From Gordonia insulae (lineage in GTDB: Bacteria > Actinomycetota > Actinomycetes > Mycobacteriales > Mycobacteriaceae): DNA of 64,000 bases. Of the stretch, positions 41,979 to 51,678 are shown piece after piece (the stretch's first letter is position 1; each line of letters begins with the position of its first letter). The notes under the pieces are model-generated. The model made no database searches. It worked only from the letters and a program-made list of their open reading frames with translations, and had not been told where the DNA came from. The translations under genes and the position numbers were made by a program. The stretch is from positions 4,402,001 through 4,466,000 of the forward strand of contig NZ_CP033972.1 of assembly GCF_003855095.1 (NCBI RefSeq), written 5' to 3'.

Positions 41979-42947
41979 GTGCTGAAAGTCGAGAATCTGA
42001 CCAAGGTTTTCGGGCAGGTGCGTGCCGTCGACGATCTGACCTTCGATGTCCGGCCCGGTGTGGTCACCGGATTCCTCGGACCCAACGGGGCAGGCAAGTC
42101 CACGACGATGCGGATGATGCTCGGACTCGACCGGCCGACGGCCGGTACCGCCACCATCGACGGTCGCCCGTACCGCGAACTCGACCACCCGTTGCGGCAG
42201 GTCGGCGCGCTGCTCGACGCCGCGTGGATTCATCCGAACCGGAGCGCGCGCTCGCACCTGCGCTGGATGGCCGCCTCCAACGGCATCCCGGCTCGCCGCG
42301 TGGCCGAGGTCATCGACCTGGTCGGTCTGTCGAGTGTCGCGGCCAAACGTGCCGGCGGATTCTCGCTGGGCATGAAGCAGCGTCTCGGTCTCGCGGGGGC
42401 ACTCCTCGGCGATCCGCACACCCTGCTGTTCGACGAACCGGTCAACGGACTCGATCCCGAGGGCATCGTCTGGATCCGCGGATTCATGCGCCACCTCGCC
42501 GCCGAGGGCCGCACTGTGCTGGTGTCGAGTCACCTGCTCACCGAGATGTCGCTCACCGCAGACCATCTCGTCGTCATCGGGCAGGGCCGTCTGATCGCCG
42601 ACAGCTCGGTCACCGATTTCACCAGCCGGGCGACGAGCAGCGTGCGGGTGCGGAGCCCGCAGCTCCCCGATCTGCACCGCGTCCTCGCCGAGGCCGGTCT
42701 TGCCGTGGTGCCCGGTGCCACCCCCGACGGGCGGCCGACCTTGTCGATCACCGACGTCTCCACCGAGCAGGTGGGCGACATCGCGGGCCGTGCCGGCATC
42801 GTGCTGCACGAACTCACGAGCACGAGCGCATCACTGGAAGAGGTCTTCATGTCGATGACCGCGGGTGCGGTGCAATACCAGGGCGGCGGGCCGCCCGCGC
42901 CGGGGCCGGTGCATCCAGGCCAGTGGGGACAGGGGGGCCGGCAATGA
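41979..42947 (+). CDS. ABC transporter ATP-binding protein
   Basis: A 322-residue ATPase. It has Walker A GPNGAGKST at about residues 36-44, a signature variant FSLGMKQRLGLAGAL, Walker B LLFDEPVNGLD and H-loop VSSHLL. The C-terminal extension beyond residue 220 is typical of the DrrA/CcmA-like class with two-gene exporters and ends in a Gly/Pro/Gln-rich tail. It pairs with the next gene, whose ATG overlaps its stop by four bases. The likely role is export of a small molecule or resistance; the substrate is unknown. Confidence 0.9.
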   Translation: MLKVENLTKVFGQVRAVDDLTFDVRPGVVTGFLGPNGAGKSTTMRMMLGLDRPTAGTATIDGRPYRELDHPLRQVGALLDAAWIHPNRSARSHLRWMAASNGIPARRVAEVIDLVGLSSVAAKRAGGFSLGMKQRLGLAGALLGDPHTLLFDEPVNGLDPEGIVWIRGFMRHLAAEGRTVLVSSHLLTEMSLTADHLVVIGQGRLIADSSVTDFTSRATSSVRVRSPQLPDLHRVLAEAGLAVVPGATPDGRPTLSITDVSTEQVGDIAGRAGIVLHELTSTSASLEEVFMSMTAGAVQYQGGGPPAPGPVHPGQWGQGGRQ

Positions 42948-43696
42948 TCGCCGTGATGAACGCCGAGCGCATCAAACTCACCTCCACCCGGTCGCCCTAC
43001 TGGTGTATCGCCGTCGTCGCCGTCCTCGCGATCGGGGTCGCCGGCCTCACCGGTGCGACCACCAGCGGGCAGCTGGCGCCCACGCCGGGCGAGGCCGCCT
43101 GGACGGCATTGGTCGGGCTGAACGCCATCGGCGTGCTCGTCCTGATGATCATGGCCGTGCTGGCGGTCACCAGCGAATATCGGTTCGGGACCATCCGCAC
43201 GACCTTCCAGGCGACGCCGAAGCGGTCGAATGTGCTGCTGGCAAAGGCGGCCGTGTTCGGCGGACTCGCGATCGTGGTCACCGTCGTGCTCGCCGCACTC
43301 GGGGTGATCCTCGTCCGCGCGCTCGCCGGAGCGTCGAGCGGCATCGAACTCGGCGACAGCGGGGTGCTGCGGCAGATCTGGGGCACCCCGGTCATCGCCG
43401 CCCTGTATGTCCTCATCGGCCTGGGCGTCGGGGCCATCGTGCGGCACACGGCCGGGGCGATCGTGATCGTGTTGATCTGGAATCTGGCCGTCGAGACGAT
43501 CCTGACCATCCTGCCGAAGGTCGGCCCGCATATCGCGCCGTTCCTGCCGTTCGCGAACGGTTCCCGGTTCCTCAACGGGACACTCGACGACACCGACTAT
43601 CACTGGAACGCCTACGGCTCCCTGATCTACTTCGCCGTGTTCGCGGTGGCGGTGTTCGCGATCGGGATCGTGGTGACGGATCGTCGCGACGCCTGA
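42944..43696 (+). CDS. ABC-2 type transporter permease
   Basis: A 250-residue membrane protein with six hydrophobic helices. The start MNAERIKLTSTRSPYW and VTSEYRFGTIRTTFQATPKRSNVLLAKAA are hallmarks of ABC-2-like permeases of actinobacteria. The ATG overlaps the ATPase stop (ATGA). Together they form a complete exporter. It ends 80 bases before the LAL regulator gene. Confidence 0.85.
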   Translation: MIAVMNAERIKLTSTRSPYWCIAVVAVLAIGVAGLTGATTSGQLAPTPGEAAWTALVGLNAIGVLVLMIMAVLAVTSEYRFGTIRTTFQATPKRSNVLLAKAAVFGGLAIVVTVVLAALGVILVRALAGASSGIELGDSGVLRQIWGTPVIAALYVLIGLGVGAIVRHTAGAIVIVLIWNLAVETILTILPKVGPHIAPFLPFANGSRFLNGTLDDTDYHWNAYGSLIYFAVFAVAVFAIGIVVTDRRDA

Positions 43697-43764
43697 GCCG
43701 ACGACTCTGGGAACGCACGTACTCAGAAGTCTCGGTGAATGCCCCGTGAACTGGGCAGACGGAC

Positions 43765-43770
43765 TAACAT
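43765..43770 (+). promoter_or_regulatory. -10 element of LAL regulator gene, leaderless
   Basis: TAACAT is followed by 6 bases and the ATG at 43777, favouring that ATG over the one at 43771. Confidence 0.45.
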
Positions 43771-43776
43771 TTGGCC

Positions 43777-46398
43777 ATGTCGTCGAACTGGCCGTTGGTC
43801 GAGCGCGAGAAGGAGTTCCGCATCATCGCGGCCGCTCTGCGCGGTGAGACGGCTGCGTGTGGCGTTGTGCTGACCGGGGATTCGGGGGTCGGCAAGACCA
43901 CCCTCGCCCGCCATGTCACCGCCGCGCTCGACGGTGGGGTGCGCTGGGTCGCGGGCACCGAGTCGGCCCGCAGCATCCCGCTCGGGGTGTTCGCCCACTT
44001 GGTCGGGCCGGCGACCACCAGTGACCCGGTGACCTATCTGGCCGCGGCACGTGAATCCCTGCTCGCCGACGGCAATGTCGTGATCGGCGTCGACGACGCG
44101 CACCTCCTCGACGAACTGTCCGCGACGCTGCTGCATCAGCTCGCCATCGACCGCGCCGTGCACATCGTCGCGACGGTGCGCAGTGGTGAGTCGGTGCCTG
44201 ACGCCGTGACCTCACTGTGGAAGGACAACCATCTGACCCGGATCACGTTGTCGCCGTTCACGAAACATCAGAGTGTCGAGCTCATCGAGTCGGTGCTGGG
44301 CGGGCAGCTCGAGGGACTGTCGGCCGATCTGATGTGGGAGGCCTCCGGCGGCAACGCGCTCTTCCTGCGCCATCTGGTGGAAGGTGCCCGGCAGGCCGAC
44401 ACGCTGCGCCAGGTCAACGGTGTGTGGCAACTGCGCGGCCGGGCGGCCATCACCTCGGAACTCGCCTCGCTGCTCGAGAACAGGATCGACCAGCTCGACG
44501 ACTCGGTGCTCACCGTCCTCAAGTATCTGGCGCTGTGCGAGCCACTCGACATCGATGTCCTCTCCGACCTGGCCGGGGAGGAGGCGGTGGAGGAGGCGGA
44601 GATCGCCGGGCTGGTCCGCATCCTGCGCGACGGACGCCGGCTCAACGTCGCGTTCAACCATCCGCTGTTCGGTGAGGTGATCCGGCATCGGCTGGGGCTC
44701 GCGTCGGGTCGACGGCTCCGCGGACGGCTGGTCACCGCGCTGCAGTCGCGTGGCACCGACAGCGCCGCCGAGCGGATCCGGCTCGCCGATCTCGCGCTCG
44801 AGAGCGACGTCGCCCTCGACCCGACCCTGATGAGCGCCGCCGCGCGGGACGCACTCGGATTCGCCAACGCGCCGTTGGGGGAGCGCTTCGCGCGGGCCGC
44901 GGTCGCCGTGGGCGGCGGCGGCCTCGAGTCGGCCGAACCGCTCGCCCGGGCGCTGATGTGGCAGGGCCATGCGGGTGAGGCCGACGCGGTCCTCGCCGGT
45001 TTCCGGCCCGACGACCTCTCCGAGATCGAGTTGCTGCCGTGGGGGATGGTGCGATTCGCGACGATCTTCTGGGCGCTGGGAGACGCCGATCGGGCCGACG
45101 AGATCCTCGCGATGCTGCAGGAGAGGGTCACCGATCCGTACCTGGCGCTGGTGGTGAAGGGCGTCGCGTCGGTGTGCGCGATCTTCGAGAACCGCGTCGA
45201 CGAGGCGATCGCGTTGTCCGACGAGGTCCTCGACGCGCCGAGTCCGTCGCCGTGGGCGGTCGAGTGGGCGGTCTTCGGCGGTGGTCTCGCACGGGCGCTG
45301 TCCGGACGGGGGGACGAGGTCGCGGCGCTGGCCGCGCGCGCTCGGATCGCGGAGGCGACGACCGACGGCCTGCTGCGATTCCCGGCCGGGTTGGGCGAGA
45401 TCCTGGCCCTCACGCTCACCGGCCGGCTGGACGAGGCCTCCGCCCGCACGGAACGGTATGTGCGGTTCTCCAACGTCGGCCAGTATCTCGGGTGGGGTAT
45501 GGCCGGCATCCTGGTGTCCGTGGTCGAGATGGCGCGCGGCGACAGCAGCGCGGTGACCCGGCGTATGGAGCAGACGCTGGCCACCCTCGACAGCGGCAAC
45601 GGCGCCGCCGAATCGTGGAACTATCCGGCGCAGTTCTACCTGGTCCAGGCGCTCAGCGCGGGCGGTCGTATCGAACCCGCGGAACAGGCGTTGCGCAAGG
45701 CCGACCGCAAGTTCGGTCGACACATCGCCGTCTTCGGGCCGATGCTGACGATTGCGCGCTCGTGGCAGCAGGCCGCGGCCGGCACCGTGTCGCTCGCCGT
45801 CGAGACGTCGCAGACCGCGGCGGCCGACGCACGTGCGACGGGGCAGTTCGCCATCGAGGCCGAGGCCCTGCACTCGGCCGCCCGGTTCGGCGACGCGTCC
45901 GCCGCCGGCCGCCTCCGGGAGCTCGCCGGGCGGCTCGACGGGCCGTTGGCCGCGGCCTATGCGAGTCACGCGGAGGCGCTCGCCGCCGGCGATGCCGTCG
46001 AACTCGACCTGTGCGCCGGGGAGTTCGAGGCGCTCGGGTACCTGCTGTCGGCCGCGGATGCGGCTGCACAGGCGAGCGTCCTGCACGAGGCCGCCGGCTC
46101 GCGCTCGGCCACCGTCGCGTCCGCCGCGGTCGCCAATCGGTTGGCGGCCGAATGCGGTGGCCTCCGGACGCCGGCGTTGATCGAAGCGGCCCAACCTCTT
46201 CCGCTGACCACCCGCGAACGCGAGATCGCGAACCTGGTGGCGGCCGGGCTCTCCAACAAGCAGATCGCGGAGCGACTGACGGTGTCGGTCCGTACCGTCG
46301 AGGGCCACATCTACCGGGCGTGCGCCAAGCTCGGCGTCGCCGATCGATCCGAGATCGCCGCGCTGTTGCTGAAGTCCGCCCGACCCCCGACCGACTGA
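43777..46398 (+). CDS. LAL-type transcriptional regulator (AAA ATPase + LuxR HTH)
   Basis: An 873-residue regulator. Walker A GDSGVGKTT lies at about residues 35-43, with a VIGVDDAHLLDE Walker B near 105. A long helical, TPR-like middle follows, and the LuxR-type helix-turn-helix sits at the C-terminus (TTREREIANLVAAGLSNKQIAERL; VSVRTVEGHIYRACAKLGV). Such large ATP-binding LuxR (LAL/MalT-like) proteins activate transcription on binding an effector. The upstream ABC transporter and downstream lipid operon are candidate targets, without direct evidence. Confidence 0.9.
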   Translation: MSSNWPLVEREKEFRIIAAALRGETAACGVVLTGDSGVGKTTLARHVTAALDGGVRWVAGTESARSIPLGVFAHLVGPATTSDPVTYLAAARESLLADGNVVIGVDDAHLLDELSATLLHQLAIDRAVHIVATVRSGESVPDAVTSLWKDNHLTRITLSPFTKHQSVELIESVLGGQLEGLSADLMWEASGGNALFLRHLVEGARQADTLRQVNGVWQLRGRAAITSELASLLENRIDQLDDSVLTVLKYLALCEPLDIDVLSDLAGEEAVEEAEIAGLVRILRDGRRLNVAFNHPLFGEVIRHRLGLASGRRLRGRLVTALQSRGTDSAAERIRLADLALESDVALDPTLMSAAARDALGFANAPLGERFARAAVAVGGGGLESAEPLARALMWQGHAGEADAVLAGFRPDDLSEIELLPWGMVRFATIFWALGDADRADEILAMLQERVTDPYLALVVKGVASVCAIFENRVDEAIALSDEVLDAPSPSPWAVEWAVFGGGLARALSGRGDEVAALAARARIAEATTDGLLRFPAGLGEILALTLTGRLDEASARTERYVRFSNVGQYLGWGMAGILVSVVEMARGDSSAVTRRMEQTLATLDSGNGAAESWNYPAQFYLVQALSAGGRIEPAEQALRKADRKFGRHIAVFGPMLTIARSWQQAAAGTVSLAVETSQTAAADARATGQFAIEAEALHSAARFGDASAAGRLRELAGRLDGPLAAAYASHAEALAAGDAVELDLCAGEFEALGYLLSAADAAAQASVLHEAAGSRSATVASAAVANRLAAECGGLRTPALIEAAQPLPLTTREREIANLVAAGLSNKQIAERLTVSVRTVEGHIYRACAKLGVADRSEIAALLLKSARPPTD

Positions 46399-46495
46399 TC
46401 GCCGGCACCTCGTCATCGAAACCCCTTCGGCGCGGGCACCGGACGGGCGACAATGAGCCTGCGTCGGGGGGTGCGGACGTGAGAGGTGGTCGGTT

Positions 46496-48754
46496 GTGGG
46501 TGACTCGATGGTGCTGGCGGAGGTCCGTACGGCATGTGAGCTGCGTGCGGTGACGGAGTGGGCGGCGGAACGACATCCCGACGCCCCGGTGCGGCCGGCG
46601 CAGGGCATCGACCTCGACGGCCTGTCAGCGGACACCGTGCTGATCCCCGCGCGGGTCGCCTGGCTGCCGCCGGTACGCAAGGGCGAGCGTCGGGTGTCGG
46701 TCGCCGACGTGCTGGTCCTGTCCAATCCCCGGCGGCCGCTGGCGGTGACCCAGCCCGTCATCAAGCGCCGCAGGCCCGATCGCCTGCGCGTCGTCGAGGG
46801 TGAGCCGGCGACGGTCGCCGATCTGCGCCGACGATATGAGCAGCATCTGGCCGAAGGCGAATCGTTCACCGCCTACGTCACGGTGCAGGCGTCGCTGTCG
46901 GCCGAACGCGCCGAACGCCAGATCGTCGGTGACCGCTACAAGGTGCCGCGGCTGGTCGCCGAGCAGATCAGCACGTCGGCCCGCTTCCAGGCGGGCGCCG
47001 CGAAGCTGGCCGCCGAACTGGGTCGGCCCGCGGCAGTGGTGGTGCAGGAGGCGACCGACAAGATGTCGACGTTCGTCGCCACCCAGAGTCGACTGATGGA
47101 CGACATCTTCTCGTCCGTGTTCAGCAATCTGCACGAGCGCACGTGGACGGTGTCGGTCGATCTCGGCACTCTCAACCGCCTGCGTGAACTCAACAAGTCG
47201 AGCGGTCTGGTGTTCCTGCCGTCGCATCGGTCCTACGTCGATCCGCTGGTCCTGTCGGAGGTGTTGCGCAGCCACGACTTCCCGCCCAACCTGGTACTGG
47301 GCGGCAACAATCTGGCGTTCTGGCCGGTGGGCCCGATCGCGCGCCGGGCCGGGATGATCTTCATCCGCCGCAAGTTCGGGTCCGATCCCGTCTACAAGTT
47401 CGCGATGCGCTCGTACCTGTCGTTCATCGTCGAGAAGCGCTTCAACCTCGAGTGGTACATCGAGGGCGGTCGGAGCCGAACGGGCAAGCTGCGCAAGCCG
47501 ATGCTGGGTCTGCTCGCCTACGTCGTCGACGCGGTCGAGCAACTCGACGACGCCGACGTCATGATCGTGCCGACGTCGATCGTGTACGACCAGCTCCACG
47601 AGATCGGCGCGATGGCCAAGGAATCGGCAGGCGGGAAGAAGAAGCCCGAGGGTGTCGCCTGGCTGCTGAAGTATGCGAAGGCGCAGCGGGACTATCTGGG
47701 CGAGGCGAGAGTGCGCTTCGGAGAACCCTTCTCGCTGAGGCAGGCGCTCGCCGAGTCGGGCGAGGGGCGCGCGAGGCTGGAGAAGGTCGCGTTCAAGGTG
47801 ATGGACGAGATCAATGCCGCCACCCCGATCTCGGCGACCTCGCTGGCCGGATTCGCGTTGCTCGGCGCCCGCGACCGCGCGTACACCGCCGCCGAGATCG
47901 AGGCCATCCTCGCACCGCTGCTCGAGTACATCGATCGCCGCGGTCTACCCGGCCCCGACCCCGAACTGTGCCGCGGGATCGGCCTGCGCCGCACCCTCGG
48001 CGTCCTCACCGAAGAAGGGGTGTTGACCCGCTTCGACGAGGGCCCGGACACGGTGTGGTCGATCGCGCCGGACAGCTACGCGGTCGCCGCCTACTACCGC
48101 AACGGCGCCCTGCACCACTTCGTCGACCGGGCCATCGTCGAACTCGGGATGCTCGCCGCCGCCGACGGGGCGCTCGAGGACGACGGTGCCGGTGAGCTGC
48201 TGCCGTCGGCGCAGCAGGAGGCGCTGCGCATCCGCGATCTGTTGAAGTTCGAGTTCTTCTTCCCGGCCAAGGACGCGTTCCTGCACCGGCTCGGCGCCGA
48301 GCTCGACCTCATCTCGTCGGAGTGGCGTGACGTCCGGCCCGACCAGGCGTGGACCGAGCGCACGCTGCGGGAACACGGCGGGTCGCTGGTCGCACGACGC
48401 ACCCTCCAGCCGTTCTTCGACGCGCAACTCGTCGTCGCCGAAAGCCTGGTGTCGGCAGGCGCCGAGACGTCGATCGACAAGGAGGCACTGCTCGACGCCT
48501 GTCTCGGACTCGGGCGGCAACTGTCGCTGCAGGGCGTGGTCCGCAGTCGCGACTCGGTGTCCAAGGAGTTGTACGACGCGGCCTACCAGTTGGCCGACAA
48601 CCGTGGTCTCGTCACCGGCGCCGACGTCGACGACCTCGTGGCCGGACGGCAGGCCTGGCTCGACGAGGTGAATCTGATGCGCGACCGGCTCGCCCGGATC
48701 GCCGCCATCGAGGCGGAACACTTCGGTGAGGCCCTGCGAGGGCTGCGGCGATGA
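46496..48754 (+). CDS. Glycerol-3-phosphate acyltransferase, PlsB2-like
   Basis: A 752-residue PlsB-type acyltransferase. The catalytic HX4D motif is HRSYVD (H244, D249), followed by the substrate-binding segments RRAGMIFIRRKFG and YIEGGRSRTGKL and by VPTSIVYDQL. It acylates glycerol-3-phosphate in the first step of glycerolipid synthesis. The GTG follows GAGAGGTGG by about six bases. An ATGA overlap joins it to the next gene. From memory the order plsB2 - plsC - WS/DGAT matches Rv2482c-Rv2484c of M. tuberculosis. Confidence 0.88.
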   Translation: MGDSMVLAEVRTACELRAVTEWAAERHPDAPVRPAQGIDLDGLSADTVLIPARVAWLPPVRKGERRVSVADVLVLSNPRRPLAVTQPVIKRRRPDRLRVVEGEPATVADLRRRYEQHLAEGESFTAYVTVQASLSAERAERQIVGDRYKVPRLVAEQISTSARFQAGAAKLAAELGRPAAVVVQEATDKMSTFVATQSRLMDDIFSSVFSNLHERTWTVSVDLGTLNRLRELNKSSGLVFLPSHRSYVDPLVLSEVLRSHDFPPNLVLGGNNLAFWPVGPIARRAGMIFIRRKFGSDPVYKFAMRSYLSFIVEKRFNLEWYIEGGRSRTGKLRKPMLGLLAYVVDAVEQLDDADVMIVPTSIVYDQLHEIGAMAKESAGGKKKPEGVAWLLKYAKAQRDYLGEARVRFGEPFSLRQALAESGEGRARLEKVAFKVMDEINAATPISATSLAGFALLGARDRAYTAAEIEAILAPLLEYIDRRGLPGPDPELCRGIGLRRTLGVLTEEGVLTRFDEGPDTVWSIAPDSYAVAAYYRNGALHHFVDRAIVELGMLAAADGALEDDGAGELLPSAQQEALRIRDLLKFEFFFPAKDAFLHRLGAELDLISSEWRDVRPDQAWTERTLREHGGSLVARRTLQPFFDAQLVVAESLVSAGAETSIDKEALLDACLGLGRQLSLQGVVRSRDSVSKELYDAAYQLADNRGLVTGADVDDLVAGRQAWLDEVNLMRDRLARIAAIEAEHFGEALRGLRR

Positions 48755-50235
48755 GCGCGTTCACCGACCGGCTGCGCGAGATCCGTTCAGCACCCACCGG
48801 GAAGAAGATCGGCGCGTTCTTCGACTACGACGGCACCCTGATCGAGGGGTTCTCGGCCGTCGCGATCACCCGGGCACGGGTGCGCAGCATGGAGTTCGGC
48901 CTCGGCGAACTCGGCGATTTCCTGCTGATCGGTCTGCGCGGGGTGAAGTCGGAGCAGGACTACGCCGAGGTCCTCGAGGCGACCAAGCCGACCTTCGCCG
49001 GTAAGACCTATGCCGAGATGCTCGAGTTCGGCGAGCACCTGTTCACCCACGAGACCGCGGCACAGCTGCGTCCACAGATGTGGCAGATTTTGCGTGCCCA
49101 CCGGGAGATGGGGCATCGGATCGTGATCGCCTCGTCGGCGACGCGATTCCAGATCGAGCCGATCGCCCAGGCGATCGAGGCCGACCATGCGCTCGCGACC
49201 GATGTGGAGGTTGTCGACGGGATCGTCACCGGCAAATTCCTCGGCCGCCCGCTGTGGGGTCCGGGGAAGGCAGCGGCCGTGCGTGCGCTCGCCCGCGAGC
49301 ACGACGTGGATCTCGACGCATCGTTCGCCTACAGCGACGGCAACGAGGACATCCCGTACCTCGAATCGGTGGGTCACCCGGCCGCGGTCTCGCCGCGGCA
49401 CGGACTGCGGGCGGAGGCGGAGGCCCGCGGCTGGCCGATTCTCGACCTGCGGAATCCGTCCTACAACCGGGTGGCCATGGCCGCGAGGACCGGGGCTTTC
49501 TATGGGTCGTTCATCGGCTCGGCGGCGCTCGGGTTCGTCGGCGGTCTCGTGCGTCGGGACCCGAACGTGCTCGTCGAGTCGGCGATCCCCACCGGCAACG
49601 ACGTCGGTCTCGCGCTGGCCGGTGTCGGCGTGGACGTCCTCGACGGCGAGGAGTACCTGACGTCGGACCGGCCGTGCGTGTTCGTGTTCAACCATCAGTC
49701 CAAGCTCGACCTCCCGGTCATCATCCACCTCGTCCGCCGTGACGCGACCGGCGTCGCGAAGAAGGAGGTCAAACGGGTCCCGGTGCTCGGCCAGATCCTC
49801 GATGCGGCCGGGCTCGTCTTCATCGACCGCGCCGACGCCGGCAAGGCGATCGAGCAGTTGCAGCCCGCCGTGCAGAAGCTGCGGGACGAGGGGGTGTCGC
49901 TGGTCGTCGCGCCGGAGGGCACCCGGTCGTCGACGCCGCGGATCGCACCCTTCAAGAAGGGCCCGTTCCACATCGCGATGCAGGCCGGCGTCCCGGTGGT
50001 ACCGATCGTCCTGCGCAACACCGGCGAATTGATGTGGCGCGGTTCGCAATTGATCAAACCCGGCACCGTCGAGGTGAAGGTGTTGCCGCCGGTCGACACG
50101 TCGGACTGGCGCCCGGAGACCGCCGGGGAGCATGCCGAGGAAGTGCGCCAGATGTTCCTCACGGCACTGGCCGACTGGCCGGTCGAGTCCTTCGAGGACG
50201 GCCGGATGACCCGCTCGATGAAGGGACGCCCATGA
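48751..50235 (+). CDS. HAD phosphatase - PlsC acyltransferase fusion
   Basis: A 494-residue two-domain protein. Residues 20-240 are a HAD-IB hydrolase with DYDGTL (D25, D27) and YSDGNEDIPYLESVG. Residues 285-490 are a 1-acylglycerol-3-phosphate acyltransferase with NHQSKLD (H315, D320) and EGTRS. The HAD part resembles SerB-type phosphatases and could dephosphorylate the lipid product (phosphatidate) or another substrate; this is unproven. It corresponds to mycobacterial Rv2483c. It overlaps neighbours at both ends by four bases, so the three genes are probably translated together. Confidence 0.9.
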   Translation: MSAFTDRLREIRSAPTGKKIGAFFDYDGTLIEGFSAVAITRARVRSMEFGLGELGDFLLIGLRGVKSEQDYAEVLEATKPTFAGKTYAEMLEFGEHLFTHETAAQLRPQMWQILRAHREMGHRIVIASSATRFQIEPIAQAIEADHALATDVEVVDGIVTGKFLGRPLWGPGKAAAVRALAREHDVDLDASFAYSDGNEDIPYLESVGHPAAVSPRHGLRAEAEARGWPILDLRNPSYNRVAMAARTGAFYGSFIGSAALGFVGGLVRRDPNVLVESAIPTGNDVGLALAGVGVDVLDGEEYLTSDRPCVFVFNHQSKLDLPVIIHLVRRDATGVAKKEVKRVPVLGQILDAAGLVFIDRADAGKAIEQLQPAVQKLRDEGVSLVVAPEGTRSSTPRIAPFKKGPFHIAMQAGVPVVPIVLRNTGELMWRGSQLIKPGTVEVKVLPPVDTSDWRPETAGEHAEEVRQMFLTALADWPVESFEDGRMTRSMKGRP

Positions 50236-51674
50236 GCGATCACGCCGACCAGCCGCTGGACTGGGCCAACGAACCGCACATGAGCCCGGTCGACGCGCTG
50301 ATGTGGCGCGGCGACACCGATCGGCGCCTGCGCGGCACCATCAGCATGCTCGAGATCTACGACTGCGTACCCGATTGGGACCGCCTGATCGCCGCGCACG
50401 AATGGGGCAGCCGGATGGCGCCGCGCTTCCGGCAGCGCGTGGTGGATTCGCCGTTCGGTACCGGAACCCCCAGCTGGGCCGTCGATCCGGACTTCGACCT
50501 GCACTATCACGTGCGGCGGATACGGCTCGCCGGCGACGGCTCGTATCGCGAGCTCCTCAGCATGTGCGAGCAGTTGGCGATGACCGCACTCGATCCGGCG
50601 CGGCCGCCCTGGGAGGGCACGCTGATCGAGGGGCTGCCGGACGGCAAGGCCGCGTACTTCCTGAAGGCCCACCATGCGCTCACCGACGGTCTCGGCGCGA
50701 TTCTCGGTCTCGCCCAACTGCATTCGACGTCGCGTGATCCGATTCCGGGGAAGCCGCAACCGCCCAACCCGGACCCGGTGAACATCTCCGCCCTCGACGT
50801 GCTGGGACGCCAGTTCGGCGAGGAACTGCAACGACTCCCGCACCGGGTGGACACCGCGTTCCGCGGGGTGCTGGCGCTCACCCGTCCGCGCCGCGCATTG
50901 AGCGAGGCCCTGCGGTACGGCCGGTCGGTGCCGCGGGTGGCGGGACTGGTCACCGCGCCGGGCTCTCCGCTGCTCGCCGAGCGCAGTGTGTCGTGGCGGT
51001 TCACCGCGTTCGAGGTGCCCTTCGAGGATCTGAAGGCGGCCGGCAAGGCGGCCCGGGCCTCGGTCAACGACGTCTACCTCGCGGGGCTCATCGGCGGGTT
51101 CCGGTTCTATCACGACAAGCTGGGGCAGCCGGTCGAGGCGATCCCGGTGGCCATCCCGATCTCGGTCCGCCGTCCCGAGGATCCGGCGGGTGGCAATCGC
51201 ATCGCGGTCGGCCGGATGGCCGGACCCGTCGGCATCGCGGATCCGTTCGAGCGGGTGCTCACCATCCGTGAGCAGGTGCGCGCCGCCCGCACCGAACCCG
51301 CGGTGGACATCTTCAACACGCTCGGCTCGGTCCTCGCGTGGTTGCCCGGCCAGGTGCTCGCCCAGTTCAGCGGGGCGACGACGATGAACGACCTGCAGGC
51401 CAGCAACGTCCCGGGCATCCCGTGGGACACCTACGTGGCCGGGGCGAAGGTGGAACGGATGTTCCCGTTCGGCCCGCTACCCGGCTGTGCGGTGATGGCC
51501 ACGATGATCACCCACAACGGCATCGCCTGCCTCGGCGTCAACCAGGACGGCGCGTCGATCACGGATGTGGATCTGTTCTCGGACTGCCTCGTCGAAGGGT
51601 TCAACGAAGTGCTCGCGTTGGGCGCCGAGACCCGCGCCGACGCGATGTCGGGTTCGTTGCGTCGGGTGGTCTGA
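50232..51674 (+). CDS. WS/DGAT-family acyltransferase
   Basis: A 480-residue wax-ester synthase/diacylglycerol acyltransferase. The catalytic motif HHALTDG lies at residues 147-153, with PPWEGTLIEGL before it, NDVYLAGLIGGFRFY later and VPGIPWDTYVAG near the C-terminus. It transfers an acyl group from acyl-CoA to diacylglycerol or long-chain alcohol at lipid-droplet membranes. The ATG overlaps the preceding stop (ATGA). As the third gene after plsB- and plsC-like genes it completes a route toward triacylglycerol storage. Confidence 0.92.
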   Translation: MSDHADQPLDWANEPHMSPVDALMWRGDTDRRLRGTISMLEIYDCVPDWDRLIAAHEWGSRMAPRFRQRVVDSPFGTGTPSWAVDPDFDLHYHVRRIRLAGDGSYRELLSMCEQLAMTALDPARPPWEGTLIEGLPDGKAAYFLKAHHALTDGLGAILGLAQLHSTSRDPIPGKPQPPNPDPVNISALDVLGRQFGEELQRLPHRVDTAFRGVLALTRPRRALSEALRYGRSVPRVAGLVTAPGSPLLAERSVSWRFTAFEVPFEDLKAAGKAARASVNDVYLAGLIGGFRFYHDKLGQPVEAIPVAIPISVRRPEDPAGGNRIAVGRMAGPVGIADPFERVLTIREQVRAARTEPAVDIFNTLGSVLAWLPGQVLAQFSGATTMNDLQASNVPGIPWDTYVAGAKVERMFPFGPLPGCAVMATMITHNGIACLGVNQDGASITDVDLFSDCLVEGFNEVLALGAETRADAMSGSLRRVV

Positions 51675-51678
51675 TCCG

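Noticed and set aside
43771..46869. Long open frames on both strands overlapping the LAL regulator
   Set aside because: Only the plus-strand frame has Walker and HTH motifs; the antisense frame is a composition effect.
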